Assembly (NCBI GenBank): GCA_017882305.1
Contig: JADGPU010000034.1
Span: 1-32,136 of the forward strand
Length of the DNA stretch: 32,136 nt
Direction: 5' to 3'
From: Bacteroidales bacterium
GTDB taxonomy: Bacteria; Bacteroidota; Bacteroidia; Bacteroidales; VadinHA17
The notes beneath the pieces were generated by a model. The model saw nothing but the letters and a program-made list of their open reading frames with translations, ran no database searches and had not been told where the DNA came from. This document shows, in pieces, positions 7,171-16,519 of the stretch. Both the position numbers and the translations under genes were made by a program. Numbering within the stretch: the first letter of the stretch is position 1; the number at the start of each line of letters is the position of its first letter.

Positions 7171-7225
7171 CCTCAGATATTACAATAAAAAATTCTCAAT
7201 TTCGTTAGATTTCCAGTGGTAATAG

Positions 7226-7233
7226 TAATTTTG
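7226..7233 (+). promoter_or_regulatory. Candidate -7 promoter box for the Rieske-like lipoprotein gene
   Basis: TAATTTTG fits TAnnTTTG and lies 19 bases before the ATG at 7253. No convincing -33 element precedes it, so confidence is limited. Confidence 0.4.
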
Positions 7234-7252
7234 CAGTATTAATAATTCCCTG

Positions 7253-7729
7253 ATGCGTTCAGATTCAAAAATAAGATTTTTTTTAATTACATCGGCACTT
7301 GCCATAATCTTAAGTTCATGTAATAAAAAGAATGATGTAATACCCGATACTTATGTGAATTTTACTCTCGACCTGAATGACCCGGAGTTTGTTAATCTGA
7401 GTGGGTTTGGTGGTTCAATTGCAGTTAACTCCCATACAAATAACTGGGGACCAAGTGCCGCAGGATACGATGGCAATGGTATTATAATTTGTTATGGTGT
7501 CGAGGAGTTTTATGCATATGACCGCACTTGTCCACACGATTACAAAGTCAATAGTCTGAGTATAAAAGTAAATATTGATCCGGGAAATTCCACAATTGCT
7601 ATCTGTCCAAAATGCGGAACTAAATACGGACTTACAGTGGGAGGCACCCCTGCTTCGGGTATAGGGAGATATCCTCTCAAAAACTACAAAACGAGAATTC
7701 AGGGCAACTATGTCACTGTGTGGAACTGA
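7253..7729 (+). CDS. Rieske-like iron-sulfur lipoprotein with altered second ligand motif
   Basis: A 158-residue lipoprotein: signal MRSDSKIRFFLITSALAII with the lipid-modified Cys at residue 23, then NKKND. The C-terminal half has the Rieske layout. The first ligand pair is CPHDY (Cys93, His95). After 22 residues comes CPKCGTKYGL (Cys118, Cys121), then short beta strands to the end. In classical Rieske proteins the second motif is C-x-x-H (often CPCHGS); here the His position is a Cys, so any [2Fe-2S] cluster would have three Cys and one His, or the site may bind another metal such as zinc. The protein is probably an envelope electron carrier or a structural relative that has lost that role. 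It is a single gene converging on ahcY. Confidence 0.8.
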   Translation: MRSDSKIRFFLITSALAIILSSCNKKNDVIPDTYVNFTLDLNDPEFVNLSGFGGSIAVNSHTNNWGPSAAGYDGNGIIICYGVEEFYAYDRTCPHDYKVNSLSIKVNIDPGNSTIAICPKCGTKYGLTVGGTPASGIGRYPLKNYKTRIQGNYVTVWN

Positions 7730-7736
7730 AAAAAGC

Positions 7737-9152
7737 TTAATACCTGTAATGGTCCGGTTTAAAAGGCCCTGTTTCAGACACTCCGATATAATCAGATTGT
7801 TCCTTTGTAAGTATTGTGAGCTTTACTCCCAGCTGATCGAGGTGTAATCGTGCAACTTCCTCATCGAGATATTTAGGAAGCCTGTAAACACCTATTTCAT
7901 ATTTGTTTTTCCAGAGATCAATCTGTGCAAGCGTCTGATTGCTGAAAGAGTTACTCATAACAAATGAAGGATGGCCCGTTGCACAGCCAAGATTAACAAG
8001 TCTTCCTTCAGCAAGAATAAAGATTGCATGCCCGTCGGGGAAAAGATATTTATCTACCTGAGGTTTGATATTGATTTTTACAATCCCTTTAAATTCGTTC
8101 AGATTATCCACCTGGATTTCATTATCGAAATGGCCTATATTACAAACGATTGCCTGATCTTTCATTTTCAACATATGATCAAGAGTTATTATGTCCCTGT
8201 TGCCTGTGGCTGTTACAAAGATATTTCCTTCATTTAAGGTGTCATCAACTGTTTTAACCTCAAACCCTTCCATTGATGCCTGTAAAGCACAAATGGGATC
8301 AATTTCTGTAACTATGACCCTTGAACCATACGATTTCATCGATCTCGCACAACCTTTTCCCACATCACCATAGCCGCAAACAACAACTACTTTTCCTGCA
8401 AGCATTACATCAGTTGCTCTTTTTATTCCGTCAGCAAGCGATTCACGGCATCCGTAAAGGTTGTCGAATTTTGATTTTGTAACAGAATCATTGACATTAA
8501 TTGCCGGTACGAGCAATTCGCCATTTTCCATCATCTGGTATAATCTGTGAACACCTGTTGTGGTCTCTTCCGATATTCCCTTAAGTTCACTTACGGTATG
8601 GTGCCACCTTCCGGGTTCTTTAGCAAGAATATCTTTAAGAGTAGAGAGAATAATTGCCTCTTCTCTGTTCTCAGGTTTTTTGTTAAGTATCTCCGGTGTA
8701 TTCTCAGCTTTATATCCAAGGTGAACCATCAAAGAAGCATCACCTCCATCGTCAACCAATAGATTTGGACCTTTCCCTCCGGGGAATGAAAGTGCCTGCG
8801 CGGTACACCACCAATATTCTTCAAGGGTTTCTCCCTTCCAGGCAAAAACCGGTATGCCTCCGGCAGCTATAGCAGCAGCTGCATGATCCTGGGTTGAAAA
8901 AATATTACAACTGGCCCACCTTACTTCAGCACCAAGTTCAACGAGAGTTTCAATAAGCACTGCAGTCTGAATTGTCATATGCAACGATCCTGTGATACGA
9001 GCGCCTTTTAAAGGTTTCTCGAATGAATATTTCTTCCTGATCGCCAGTAAACCCGGCATCTCTTTTTCTGCAATTTCTATCTCTTTTCTGCCAAATTCAG
9101 CGAGAGATATATCTTTTACCTGGTATTGCATTGTATCAAAAATTACATTCAT
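7737..9152 (-). CDS. ahcY: Adenosylhomocysteinase (S-adenosyl-L-homocysteine hydrolase)
   Basis: A 471-residue SAHH, which splits S-adenosylhomocysteine into adenosine and homocysteine in the methyl cycle, using bound NAD. Visible signatures are [20 protein letters not shown] at the N-terminus, [38 protein letters not shown] (substrate site with the catalytic Lys/Asp), the Rossmann loop [20 protein letters not shown], and the C-terminal [10 protein letters not shown] that closes over the cofactor of a neighbouring subunit. The first ATG (9152) is used; a second Met eight codons in is also possible, because family members often begin near QVKDISLA. It is a stand-alone gene with its own promoter box at 9176-9183 and is not obviously coupled to its neighbours. 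Confidence 0.97.
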   Translation of the reverse strand: MNVIFDTMQYQVKDISLAEFGRKEIEIAEKEMPGLLAIRKKYSFEKPLKGARITGSLHMTIQTAVLIETLVELGAEVRWASCNIFSTQDHAAAAIAAGGIPVFAWKGETLEEYWWCTAQALSFPGGKGPNLLVDDGGDASLMVHLGYKAENTPEILNKKPENREEAIILSTLKDILAKEPGRWHHTVSELKGISEETTTGVHRLYQMMENGELLVPAINVNDSVTKSKFDNLYGCRESLADGIKRATDVMLAGKVVVVCGYGDVGKGCARSMKSYGSRVIVTEIDPICALQASMEGFEVKTVDDTLNEGNIFVTATGNRDIITLDHMLKMKDQAIVCNIGHFDNEIQVDNLNEFKGIVKINIKPQVDKYLFPDGHAIFILAEGRLVNLGCATGHPSFVMSNSFSNQTLAQIDLWKNKYEIGVYRLPKYLDEEVARLHLDQLGVKLTILTKEQSDYIGVSETGPFKPDHYRY

Positions 9153-9175
9153 AATTCAGATTATTTTTGAGAGGT

Positions 9176-9183
9176 CAAAGTTA
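9176..9183 (-). promoter_or_regulatory. Candidate -7 promoter box of ahcY
   Basis: Minus-strand TAACTTTG fits TAnnTTTG and lies 23 bases upstream of the ahcY ATG, in the 51-base gap after ribF. A -33 TTG at the right distance was not found. Confidence 0.4.
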
Positions 9184-9203
9184 ACAAAAACATTTGGCAT
9201 TTT

Positions 9204-10133
9204 TCAGATTAACAATCGCAGTGTCTCCTGTTTATCGTGACCCATTTGCCTTGTTAACTGTTCTAAATTGTCAAATTTTTTCTCATTCCTGAGTCTTTTC
9301 CTGAAAACAACAGAAATTTTTCTTCCATAAATATCATTATCAAAGTTCAGAATATGAACTTCAATACTCCTTATTCTGAGATCTGAATTTACGGTTGGGT
9401 TGGAACCGATACTGAGCATTCCCGGATAGGCTTTTTCATTAAGATGAACTTCAACAGCATATACTCCGTTAGCGGGGATTAATTTATATTGAGAATCGGG
9501 GTAAATATTTGCTGTTGGAAATCCAATAGAGCGCCCGATCTTACGGCCTTCGATTACAGTTCCACTTACAGAATAGTTGTATCCAAGCCACCTGTTTGCA
9601 TTATCGAGCTTCCCTCTTAATAAAGCTTCACGAATTGATGAAGAACTGATTGTTCCCTCTTCAGTATGATATCCCTGTACCTGTTCAACCCTGAAATTAA
9701 ACTCTTCTGAACATCTCCTTATTGTATTAAAATCACCTTCGCCGCTTTTCCCGAAATGATGATTATATCCTATAATAAGATGTTTTATTCCAATTTTTTT
9801 GACGAGTATATCTTTTATAAAATCACACGCAGGAATCTTGCTGAACTGGTTATTGAATTCTATTACAATGAGATGGTCGATTTTTGCATTCTCCAGCAGG
9901 ACCTTCTTTTCTTCCATTGTTGTGAGGAAAGAGAGATTAGAATTGTTTTGTTCAAGGACCAGTCTTGGATGAGGAGAAAATGTAATCACTACGGATTCCC
10001 CTTTTGACTCCTGCGCACTTTTAACAAGGCAATCAAGAAGAGCCATATGTCCCCTGTGAACACCGTCAAAAATTCCTAGCGTCGCAACAGGAGCAATCAG
10101 ATTAAGGTTTTCATAACCCTCATGAATTATCAT
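9204..10133 (-). CDS. ribF: Bifunctional riboflavin kinase / FMN adenylyltransferase RibF
   Basis: A 309-residue enzyme that makes FMN and then FAD. The N-terminal nucleotidyltransferase domain (about 14-150) has GIFDGVHRGHMALLD, VITFSPHPR and the SSSSIREAL motif. The C-terminal flavokinase domain (about 180-305) has GRSIGFPTANIYP and ANGVYAVEV, and ends NEKKFDNLEQL, as expected. Length is normal for prokaryotic RibF. It is divergent from glgB with about 106 bases between the chosen starts, and a minus-strand TAnnTTTG box lies just upstream (10152-10159). Confidence 0.97.
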   Translation of the reverse strand: MIIHEGYENLNLIAPVATLGIFDGVHRGHMALLDCLVKSAQESKGESVVITFSPHPRLVLEQNNSNLSFLTTMEEKKVLLENAKIDHLIVIEFNNQFSKIPACDFIKDILVKKIGIKHLIIGYNHHFGKSGEGDFNTIRRCSEEFNFRVEQVQGYHTEEGTISSSSIREALLRGKLDNANRWLGYNYSVSGTVIEGRKIGRSIGFPTANIYPDSQYKLIPANGVYAVEVHLNEKAYPGMLSIGSNPTVNSDLRIRSIEVHILNFDNDIYGRKISVVFRKRLRNEKKFDNLEQLTRQMGHDKQETLRLLI

Positions 10134-10151
10134 AGAATAAAATTATGTCTG

Positions 10152-10159
10152 CAAAATTA
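10152..10159 (-). promoter_or_regulatory. Candidate -7 promoter box of ribF
   Basis: Minus-strand TAATTTTG matches TAnnTTTG, 18 bases upstream of the ribF start. No clear -33 partner. Confidence 0.4.
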
Positions 10160-10239
10160 ATAAAGCCATTGGAAATGAAACTAATTAATGATTTAGTTTT
10201 CGTATTTTTATAGAAAGATATCCTATTTTGCCGATCATC

Positions 10240-12267
10240 ATGAATACAACCAGTTTCTATAAGTCTGACCCATGGTTGAACCCCTTCACGGATGTCATTG
10301 ATAGACGCATTGCGAAATGTCTGCTAAAGGAAAAGCATCTGGCCGGGAAAGGTACACTTAGTGATTTCGCAATGGGGCATTATTACTATGGGCTTCATCG
10401 TAACAACGATTCATGGGTCTTCAGGGAATGGGCTCCAAATGCAATAAGCATTTTTGTTATCGGAGTTTTTACAGGATGGAAAGAGAAGAAGGAATTCATG
10501 ATGAAGAGGATCAATTCAATGGGTGACTGGGAGGTATTTCTGCCGCCAGAATTACTTAAACATGGTGACCTTTACAAACTTTCTGTTCACTGGGAAGGTG
10601 GAAGCGGAGAAAGAATTCCTTCATATGCTAACCGTGTGGTTCAGGATGATAAAACTAAAATATTCAGTGCCCAGGTATGGCAACCAGAGAAAAACTATAC
10701 ATGGAGCTGTGATTATTTCACTCCCCCATGTCCTGCTCCCGTGATCTATGAAGCCCATATCGGAATGGCTACACCGGAAGAAAAAATTGGAACGTACCGT
10801 GAATTTACAGAAAAGATTTTGCCAATTATAAGTAAATCCGGATACAATACCATACAACTAATGGCTATTCAGGAACATCCTTTTTATGGATCATTTGGGT
10901 ATCATGTATCGAGTTTTTTTGCCGCCTCATCAAGATTCGGAACACCTGAAGATCTTAAAGAACTGGTTGATAAAGCCCATTTAGCAGGGCTGATGGTTAT
11001 AATGGACCTGGTTCATTCACATTCAGTAAAAAACGTTAATGAAGGACTGGGCCTGCTCGACGGATCAATGGGCCAGTATTTCCATTCAAATCAAAGAAGA
11101 AATCACATAGCCTGGGATTCTTTGTGTTTCGACTATGGGAAGGACAATGTAATTCACTTTCTGCTATCCAACTGTCGCTACTGGCTTGAGGAATATAAAT
11201 TTGACGGATTCAGGTTCGATGGAATTACAAGTATGATTTATTATGACCATGGACTCGGAAAGAATTTCACATCATATAATGAATATTTTGACGGAAATCA
11301 GGATGAAGATGCGCTGGTTTATCTCTTTCTGGCGAATAAACTGATCCATAAGTTTAAGCCAGAGGCCATTACTATTGCGGAGGAGATGAGTGGCATGCCT
11401 GGATTAGCAGCTGATACCGGGAAAATGGGGTATGGTTTCGATTTCAGGCTGTCTATGGGAGTGCCTGATTTCTGGATAAAACTTGTAAAAGAGACATTGG
11501 ATGAAAACTGGGATATGGGAAAGTTGTTCTATGAACTGACTCAACATCGTCCCGAAGAGAAAATAGTATCTTACTGCGAATCGCATGATCAGGCACTCGT
11601 CGGCGATAAAACACTTATCTTCAGGATGATAGATGCTGAAATGTATTCAGGCATGAATAAATCCTATCATAGTATCGTCGTCGACCGTGGTATAGCACTA
11701 CATAAAATGATCAGGCTTATCACCTTCACCACTTCAGGAGGAGGATACCTGAACTTTATGGGGAATGAATTTGGTCATCCGGAATGGATAGACTTTCCGC
11801 GTGAAGGAAATAACTGGAGCTTTAAATATGCCAGACGCCAATGGCAGCTTGCAGATAATAAAGATCTAAAATACTATTACCTGAGAAAGTTCGACAGGAA
11901 AATGGTGAAGCTTCACACTGACTTCAAGATACTTGATGATCTTAATGTTAACAGGATATATGAAAATAATTCCGATAAGGTTATTGCTTATATGAGAGGG
12001 GAATTATTATTTGTTTTTAACTTTCATCCGACTACCTCATTTACTGATTACGGAATACCGGTTACCGGGAAATTCAGCGTTGTTCTTGATACCGATGACC
12101 CTTCTTTTGGCGGGTTCAACAGGATAGACAGGAAAACAATCTATCTCTCAATAAGAAAAGCAGAAAGGAACATTATTAATGCTCCTTTATACCTTTACCT
12201 TTATCTGCCTGCAAGAACAGCCCTTGTATTTAAAAAAGAACCGGTTCGACGGGCAACTGATCTTTAA
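10240..12267 (+). CDS. glgB: 1,4-alpha-glucan branching enzyme (GH13, eukaryote-like type)
   Basis: It cuts alpha-1,4 chains of glycogen and re-attaches them by alpha-1,6 bonds. I start at the ATG at 10240 (675 residues), since the in-frame TTG at 10228 adds only MPII. An N-terminal CBM48 domain (WVFREWAPNAISIFVIGVFT) leads into the GH13 barrel with GFRFDGITSM (nucleophile Asp327), TIAEEMSGMPG (acid/base Glu381) and ESHDQALVGDKT (Asp450). The spacing and the phrase MGNEFGHPEWIDFPREGNNW place it with the short, eukaryotic/GH13_8-like enzymes rather than the long E. coli GlgB. Its TAA shares the TTAA at 12264-12267 with the stop of the convergent synthase-phosphorylase gene, so the two transcripts must overlap at their 3' ends. 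Confidence 0.95.
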   Translation: MNTTSFYKSDPWLNPFTDVIDRRIAKCLLKEKHLAGKGTLSDFAMGHYYYGLHRNNDSWVFREWAPNAISIFVIGVFTGWKEKKEFMMKRINSMGDWEVFLPPELLKHGDLYKLSVHWEGGSGERIPSYANRVVQDDKTKIFSAQVWQPEKNYTWSCDYFTPPCPAPVIYEAHIGMATPEEKIGTYREFTEKILPIISKSGYNTIQLMAIQEHPFYGSFGYHVSSFFAASSRFGTPEDLKELVDKAHLAGLMVIMDLVHSHSVKNVNEGLGLLDGSMGQYFHSNQRRNHIAWDSLCFDYGKDNVIHFLLSNCRYWLEEYKFDGFRFDGITSMIYYDHGLGKNFTSYNEYFDGNQDEDALVYLFLANKLIHKFKPEAITIAEEMSGMPGLAADTGKMGYGFDFRLSMGVPDFWIKLVKETLDENWDMGKLFYELTQHRPEEKIVSYCESHDQALVGDKTLIFRMIDAEMYSGMNKSYHSIVVDRGIALHKMIRLITFTTSGGGYLNFMGNEFGHPEWIDFPREGNNWSFKYARRQWQLADNKDLKYYYLRKFDRKMVKLHTDFKILDDLNVNRIYENNSDKVIAYMRGELLFVFNFHPTTSFTDYGIPVTGKFSVVLDTDDPSFGGFNRIDRKTIYLSIRKAERNIINAPLYLYLYLPARTALVFKKEPVRRATDL

Positions 12268-15200
12268 TCAATCCAGCGAAGCAGGTAAAAATCCTGTTTG
12301 TGCGGAAGATCTTTGTGTTTCGGGTAGATGCGTATTCCATAGAAGAAAGACCCTGCTTTTTCAGGTACAAGACTAGCCCTATAAAGGCATTTGCCGCTCT
12401 TACAACTTATTAATTTAAACTCTTCACTGGCAACGAATTCATGTTCACCTCTTTTGCTCATATGAGCGATAATAAATTCGACACCAACGTTGTCTTTCGG
12501 AATTTTCTTTACATCAAGCACAATTTCTGCCCTGTAATCATGACCTGAGCGGTATACGTTCTCCCCTGCCCGTTCAAAACTATAATTTAAGACTTCAATA
12601 TTATCCCACTCATCTTTTATGGTTTTTTTCCATGCAGCAAGTTCTTTTGCCTTCTCAAAGTTATTTTCGATGAGATATTTATTTCGCTTAAATAGTTTAG
12701 AATAATATTTTTCATAATAATCGTCAATCATTCTCTTCATGGTAAATTCAGGAGCAATTTTTACCATCGTGTTTTTAATCAGACTTATCCATTCAGCAGG
12801 TATACCCAGTTCATTAAAGGAATAATAGGCCGGAACTATTTCATACTCAAGCATATTATAAATAGTTTCAGCATCAATATCATCCTGGAGATCCTGATTT
12901 TCGTATGTTCTTTTCTTCGGTAAAGCCCAGCCTGCAAATGCCCGGTATCCTTCAACCCACCATCCATCCAGAACACTGAAGTGAATCGTACCATTCATGA
13001 CTGCTTTTTCACCGCTAGTGCCTGAAGCCTCAAGAGGCCTGGTAGGTGTATTAAGCCATATGTCGACACCCCTGGTAAGGTATTTTGCCAACTCAATATC
13101 ATAATTCTCAAGGAATATCACTTTCCCAGTAAACTCTGGCATCTGTGATATTTCAAAAACTCTTTTTATAAGATCCTTCCCTCCGCCATCATTTGGATGT
13201 GCTTTCCCTGCGTAAATAAACTGGACCGGTTTTCCCGGATTATTAACTAAACGTGCAAGCCTGTCAAGATCCCGAAAGAGAAGTGATGCCCTCTTATATG
13301 TGGCAAAACGCCTGGCAAATCCTATAGTCAGAGCTTTTTCATCGAGATGACTGCTAATACTCAACAAAGTATGAGGACTGACATGCTTCTCAATCATATC
13401 TGACTGAAGTCTTTTCCTTATATTTGAAAAGAGATTCTTTTTAAGACCAGTTTTTACTTCATAAATCTTTTTATCTTCCAGACTATACAGTTTTTCCCAG
13501 AGGTCCCGGTCGGTCTGATCAAAATTTATATTTCCTGTCAATTGCCTGTAAACCTCTCTCCATTCAGGAGCAGTCCATGTAGGATGATGAACCCCGTTAG
13601 TCACATAGCCTATAAAGAGCTCTTCTTTAAGATATCCAGGCCAGAGTTTATTAAACATACCCTGGCTAACCTCACCATGCAGTTTGGAGACACCATTTAC
13701 CTCCTGCGACATTCGTGCAGCAAGATAACTCATGTTGAATTTTTTATCAGCGTCCCCTTTACATTGTCCCAGAGCCATAAGTTCGTCCCATGTAATCGTT
13801 AACCGGCTATGGTAATGAGAAATATACTTACGAAGAAGATCTTCTTCAAATGCATCATGTCCTGCAGGGACAGGGGTATGTGTGGTAAACAGTGTCGAGG
13901 ACCTTACTGCTTCAAGTGCCTGATAAAATGTAAGATGCTGATCATTTATAAAGCCCCTAAGTCTTTCAAGGCTTATAAATGCAGAATGCCCTTCATTACT
14001 GTGATAGATATCAGGTTTTAACTCCATAGCTACAAGAGCTCTTATCCCACCAATACCAAGTATGAGCTCCTGTCTTAACCTGTTCTCATTATCTCCGCCA
14101 TAAAGATAATGAGTGGCGGTTCTGTCTTCCGGTAAATTATCATCAAAATCAGTATCAAGAAGGACAAGCCTTACTTTCCCCACCATCGCTTCCCATACAC
14201 GGATTTTTACAGTTCTTCCCGGCCATACAACGTTTACATACAAATTATTGCCGTTTGAATCTTTAACCGGGTTTATAGGAAGACGCGAAAAGTCTTCAGC
14301 TTCATATATTGAAAGCTGCTCTCCTTTTGGTCCAAGTTTTTGTTTGAAATAGCCGTATCTGTAAAGCAAACCCACACCGATAATATTTAAATTCGAATCA
14401 CTGGCTTCCTTCAGATAGTCCCCCGCAAGGATCCCTAGTCCGCCTGAGTAAATTTTGAGGCAAGGGTGTATGCCAAACTCCATACTAAAGTAAGCTATTG
14501 AAGGTAAGGTGAGATTATCAGGACGACCCGTATGGGCTTTGAATATTTCATTAACATGTTTTAGCTCAGCCACAAAATCATCATCATCTTCAAGTACAAG
14601 AAGTCTTTTATAATCAATCTTCTCAAGAAGCAGTTTAGGATTATGCTGGACCTCATCCCAGAGAGATGGATCCATCCTTTTAAAAAGCAATTCTGCCTCA
14701 GTGTTCCATGACCACCAGAGATTATTTGCCAGATTTTTAAGTGAAGACAGTTTTTCAGGAACGTCGCTCTGAACATAAATATCTTTCCAAACCGGTACCT
14801 GATAAGGTTTACGAATATGTAATCCGGGAGCTTCAACGAACCTTATAAATTCCCTGGGCTCTTCTCTTCTGTCGCTACTTTGGAGAAGTGCCTGCTCATA
14901 AGCCTCAAGATAATACTTAACCAGGTTGTCCCACAGTGCAATTCTTGAAATCGCGTGAGCTTTCTCTCTCGCTGTCTTAATTTCAAAATCATTTAATCTG
15001 ATAAACTTTGCAATAAAGTTCCAGATCTCAGCAATGACTTCAATCTCATTATCATCTGTCCTTTCAATTATTGATATACCATTTCCGGGATCTTTAAAAT
15101 ATGTCCTGACCCATAGCCCGAATCCTGAAAGTGAAGTAGTTACAGTCGGAATAGAAAACATTTCACTTTCAAGTGGTGTATATCCCCATGGCTCGTAGTA

Positions 15201-16487
15201 CGAAGGAAAAACCGAAAGGTCAAATCCGATAAGCAAATCGAAGTAGGACATATTAAAGATGCCATCATTGCCATTCAGATAACATGGTACAAAAATGATT
15301 TTAACCTTTGATTTTTGATCATTATTAAGATTGTTTGCCGCCACCCTCTGCAGAACAGGATCTGTCGAGGGATAATGCAGACTATGTGTGAGGTATCTGT
15401 CACCACCGTTTCCCGGACCATTATTATAAAGGATGTCTTTTATATCCTGACGAGGTCCCTTATGATATGCGGGGATCAGTAAAAAAGTAATACACTCCTT
15501 TTCAATAGCACCTTTCTTTTGCAATTCCCCGAGAGAATCAATTAAAATATCAACACCCTTATTCCTGAATTCATATCTTCCGCTGTTTACCACTAATATG
15601 CAGTTTTCAGAAACTGAATAACCAAGTATTGCTTTAGCTACACTAAGAAGTTTTTCTCTGGCTACCTGTCTTCTTGCTGCAAAAACATCAGCAGCAGGAA
15701 TGAAAGAATCCTCGAATCCATTTGGTGTTACAAAATCAACTTCCTTGCCTAAAAAGTGATGGCATTCTCTTGACGTTATTTGGCTTACAGTAGTAAAAAC
15801 ATCTGCCTCGGTAGCAGAAATTTTTTCGAGTGATTGCTTTGCTACAACATTGAACTCCCTGGCGATTTGTAAAGGATTATATTCTTCCATTTTACCATAA
15901 AGGGGAAGATTATTCCCGGCAATGCATCTGCCAAGTACTGTGGCATGGGTTGTGAATGAAGTGGCAATCCACGGTGCATACTTTTTCAGGTAAAGTATTC
16001 CTGTGCCGGTCATCCATTCATGGAACTGAGCGACAGTATTTTGATGCTGGTGGTAGAAAGTTGAAAAACTTTCAATAAGCTTACCTGCAGCATATCCGAA
16101 GAGCACAGGTTCTACATAATCCCACTGCCCGGTAATACTGTCAAGTTTGTCTGTTTCCCAAAATCCGGCAAATATCTCATTCTGTTGGCCGAAATACGGC
16201 GTAAAGTCTATAAGGAATACTATCGGTTTTCCGGAAATATTCCATCGCCCTGTCTTAACTCTTAATCCTTCAGATGCAGCTCTGGCTTTCCATTCAACAA
16301 ACAGCGATTCATCAGGAATAAACTCAGGGTTTGTAATCTCTTCCCTCCATACGTCTGGTCCGATAAGTATGTACTTGTCTCCAAGTTCATTTACTATTTT
16401 AAGCGCTTTTGTTGAGACTACCGTATGTATTCCCCCCACTTTATTACATACTTCCCAGCTGGTTTCAAAAATAAATTCAACCTTCAT
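12264..16487 (-). CDS. Fusion of GT3 glycogen synthase and GT35 alpha-glucan phosphorylase
   Basis: A 1407-residue single frame with two opposite activities. Residues 1-~535 are a GT3 (animal/yeast-type) glycogen synthase: FIFETSWEVCNKVGGIHTVV at the start, QFHEWMTGTGILYLK, VTPNGF, and the E-x7-E motif EPWGYTPLE (Glu432, Glu440). Residues ~565-690 match the N-terminal DUF3417-type region of short bacterial phosphorylases (NLANNLWWSWN), followed by the GT35 body: FSMEFGIHP, YSGGLGILAGDYLKEASD, HSNEGHSAF, YVTNGVHHPTW, FARRFATYKRA. PLRPLEASGTSGEK-like sequence (TRPLEASGTSGEKAVMNG) supplies the expected pyridoxal-phosphate Lys at about 1161. A beta-rich domain of ~110 residues ends the protein. 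It is the last gene of the debranching-GT4-GH57 operon, 32 bases after GH57. GT3 enzymes usually use UDP-glucose; donor use here is inferred. Confidence 0.93.
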   Translation of the reverse strand: MKVEFIFETSWEVCNKVGGIHTVVSTKALKIVNELGDKYILIGPDVWREEITNPEFIPDESLFVEWKARAASEGLRVKTGRWNISGKPIVFLIDFTPYFGQQNEIFAGFWETDKLDSITGQWDYVEPVLFGYAAGKLIESFSTFYHQHQNTVAQFHEWMTGTGILYLKKYAPWIATSFTTHATVLGRCIAGNNLPLYGKMEEYNPLQIAREFNVVAKQSLEKISATEADVFTTVSQITSRECHHFLGKEVDFVTPNGFEDSFIPAADVFAARRQVAREKLLSVAKAILGYSVSENCILVVNSGRYEFRNKGVDILIDSLGELQKKGAIEKECITFLLIPAYHKGPRQDIKDILYNNGPGNGGDRYLTHSLHYPSTDPVLQRVAANNLNNDQKSKVKIIFVPCYLNGNDGIFNMSYFDLLIGFDLSVFPSYYEPWGYTPLESEMFSIPTVTTSLSGFGLWVRTYFKDPGNGISIIERTDDNEIEVIAEIWNFIAKFIRLNDFEIKTAREKAHAISRIALWDNLVKYYLEAYEQALLQSSDRREEPREFIRFVEAPGLHIRKPYQVPVWKDIYVQSDVPEKLSSLKNLANNLWWSWNTEAELLFKRMDPSLWDEVQHNPKLLLEKIDYKRLLVLEDDDDFVAELKHVNEIFKAHTGRPDNLTLPSIAYFSMEFGIHPCLKIYSGGLGILAGDYLKEASDSNLNIIGVGLLYRYGYFKQKLGPKGEQLSIYEAEDFSRLPINPVKDSNGNNLYVNVVWPGRTVKIRVWEAMVGKVRLVLLDTDFDDNLPEDRTATHYLYGGDNENRLRQELILGIGGIRALVAMELKPDIYHSNEGHSAFISLERLRGFINDQHLTFYQALEAVRSSTLFTTHTPVPAGHDAFEEDLLRKYISHYHSRLTITWDELMALGQCKGDADKKFNMSYLAARMSQEVNGVSKLHGEVSQGMFNKLWPGYLKEELFIGYVTNGVHHPTWTAPEWREVYRQLTGNINFDQTDRDLWEKLYSLEDKKIYEVKTGLKKNLFSNIRKRLQSDMIEKHVSPHTLLSISSHLDEKALTIGFARRFATYKRASLLFRDLDRLARLVNNPGKPVQFIYAGKAHPNDGGGKDLIKRVFEISQMPEFTGKVIFLENYDIELAKYLTRGVDIWLNTPTRPLEASGTSGEKAVMNGTIHFSVLDGWWVEGYRAFAGWALPKKRTYENQDLQDDIDAETIYNMLEYEIVPAYYSFNELGIPAEWISLIKNTMVKIAPEFTMKRMIDDYYEKYYSKLFKRNKYLIENNFEKAKELAAWKKTIKDEWDNIEVLNYSFERAGENVYRSGHDYRAEIVLDVKKIPKDNVGVEFIIAHMSKRGEHEFVASEEFKLISCKSGKCLYRASLVPEKAGSFFYGIRIYPKHKDLPHKQDFYLLRWID

Positions 16488-16519
16488 CTTCAGAAATTAT
16501 TCGTTTTAGTCTTTTATTT

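Noticed and set aside
14561-14836. Minus-strand frame of 91 codons inside the synthase-phosphorylase gene
   Set aside because: It lies wholly within the conserved phosphorylase coding region on the same strand in another frame and has no recognisable features.
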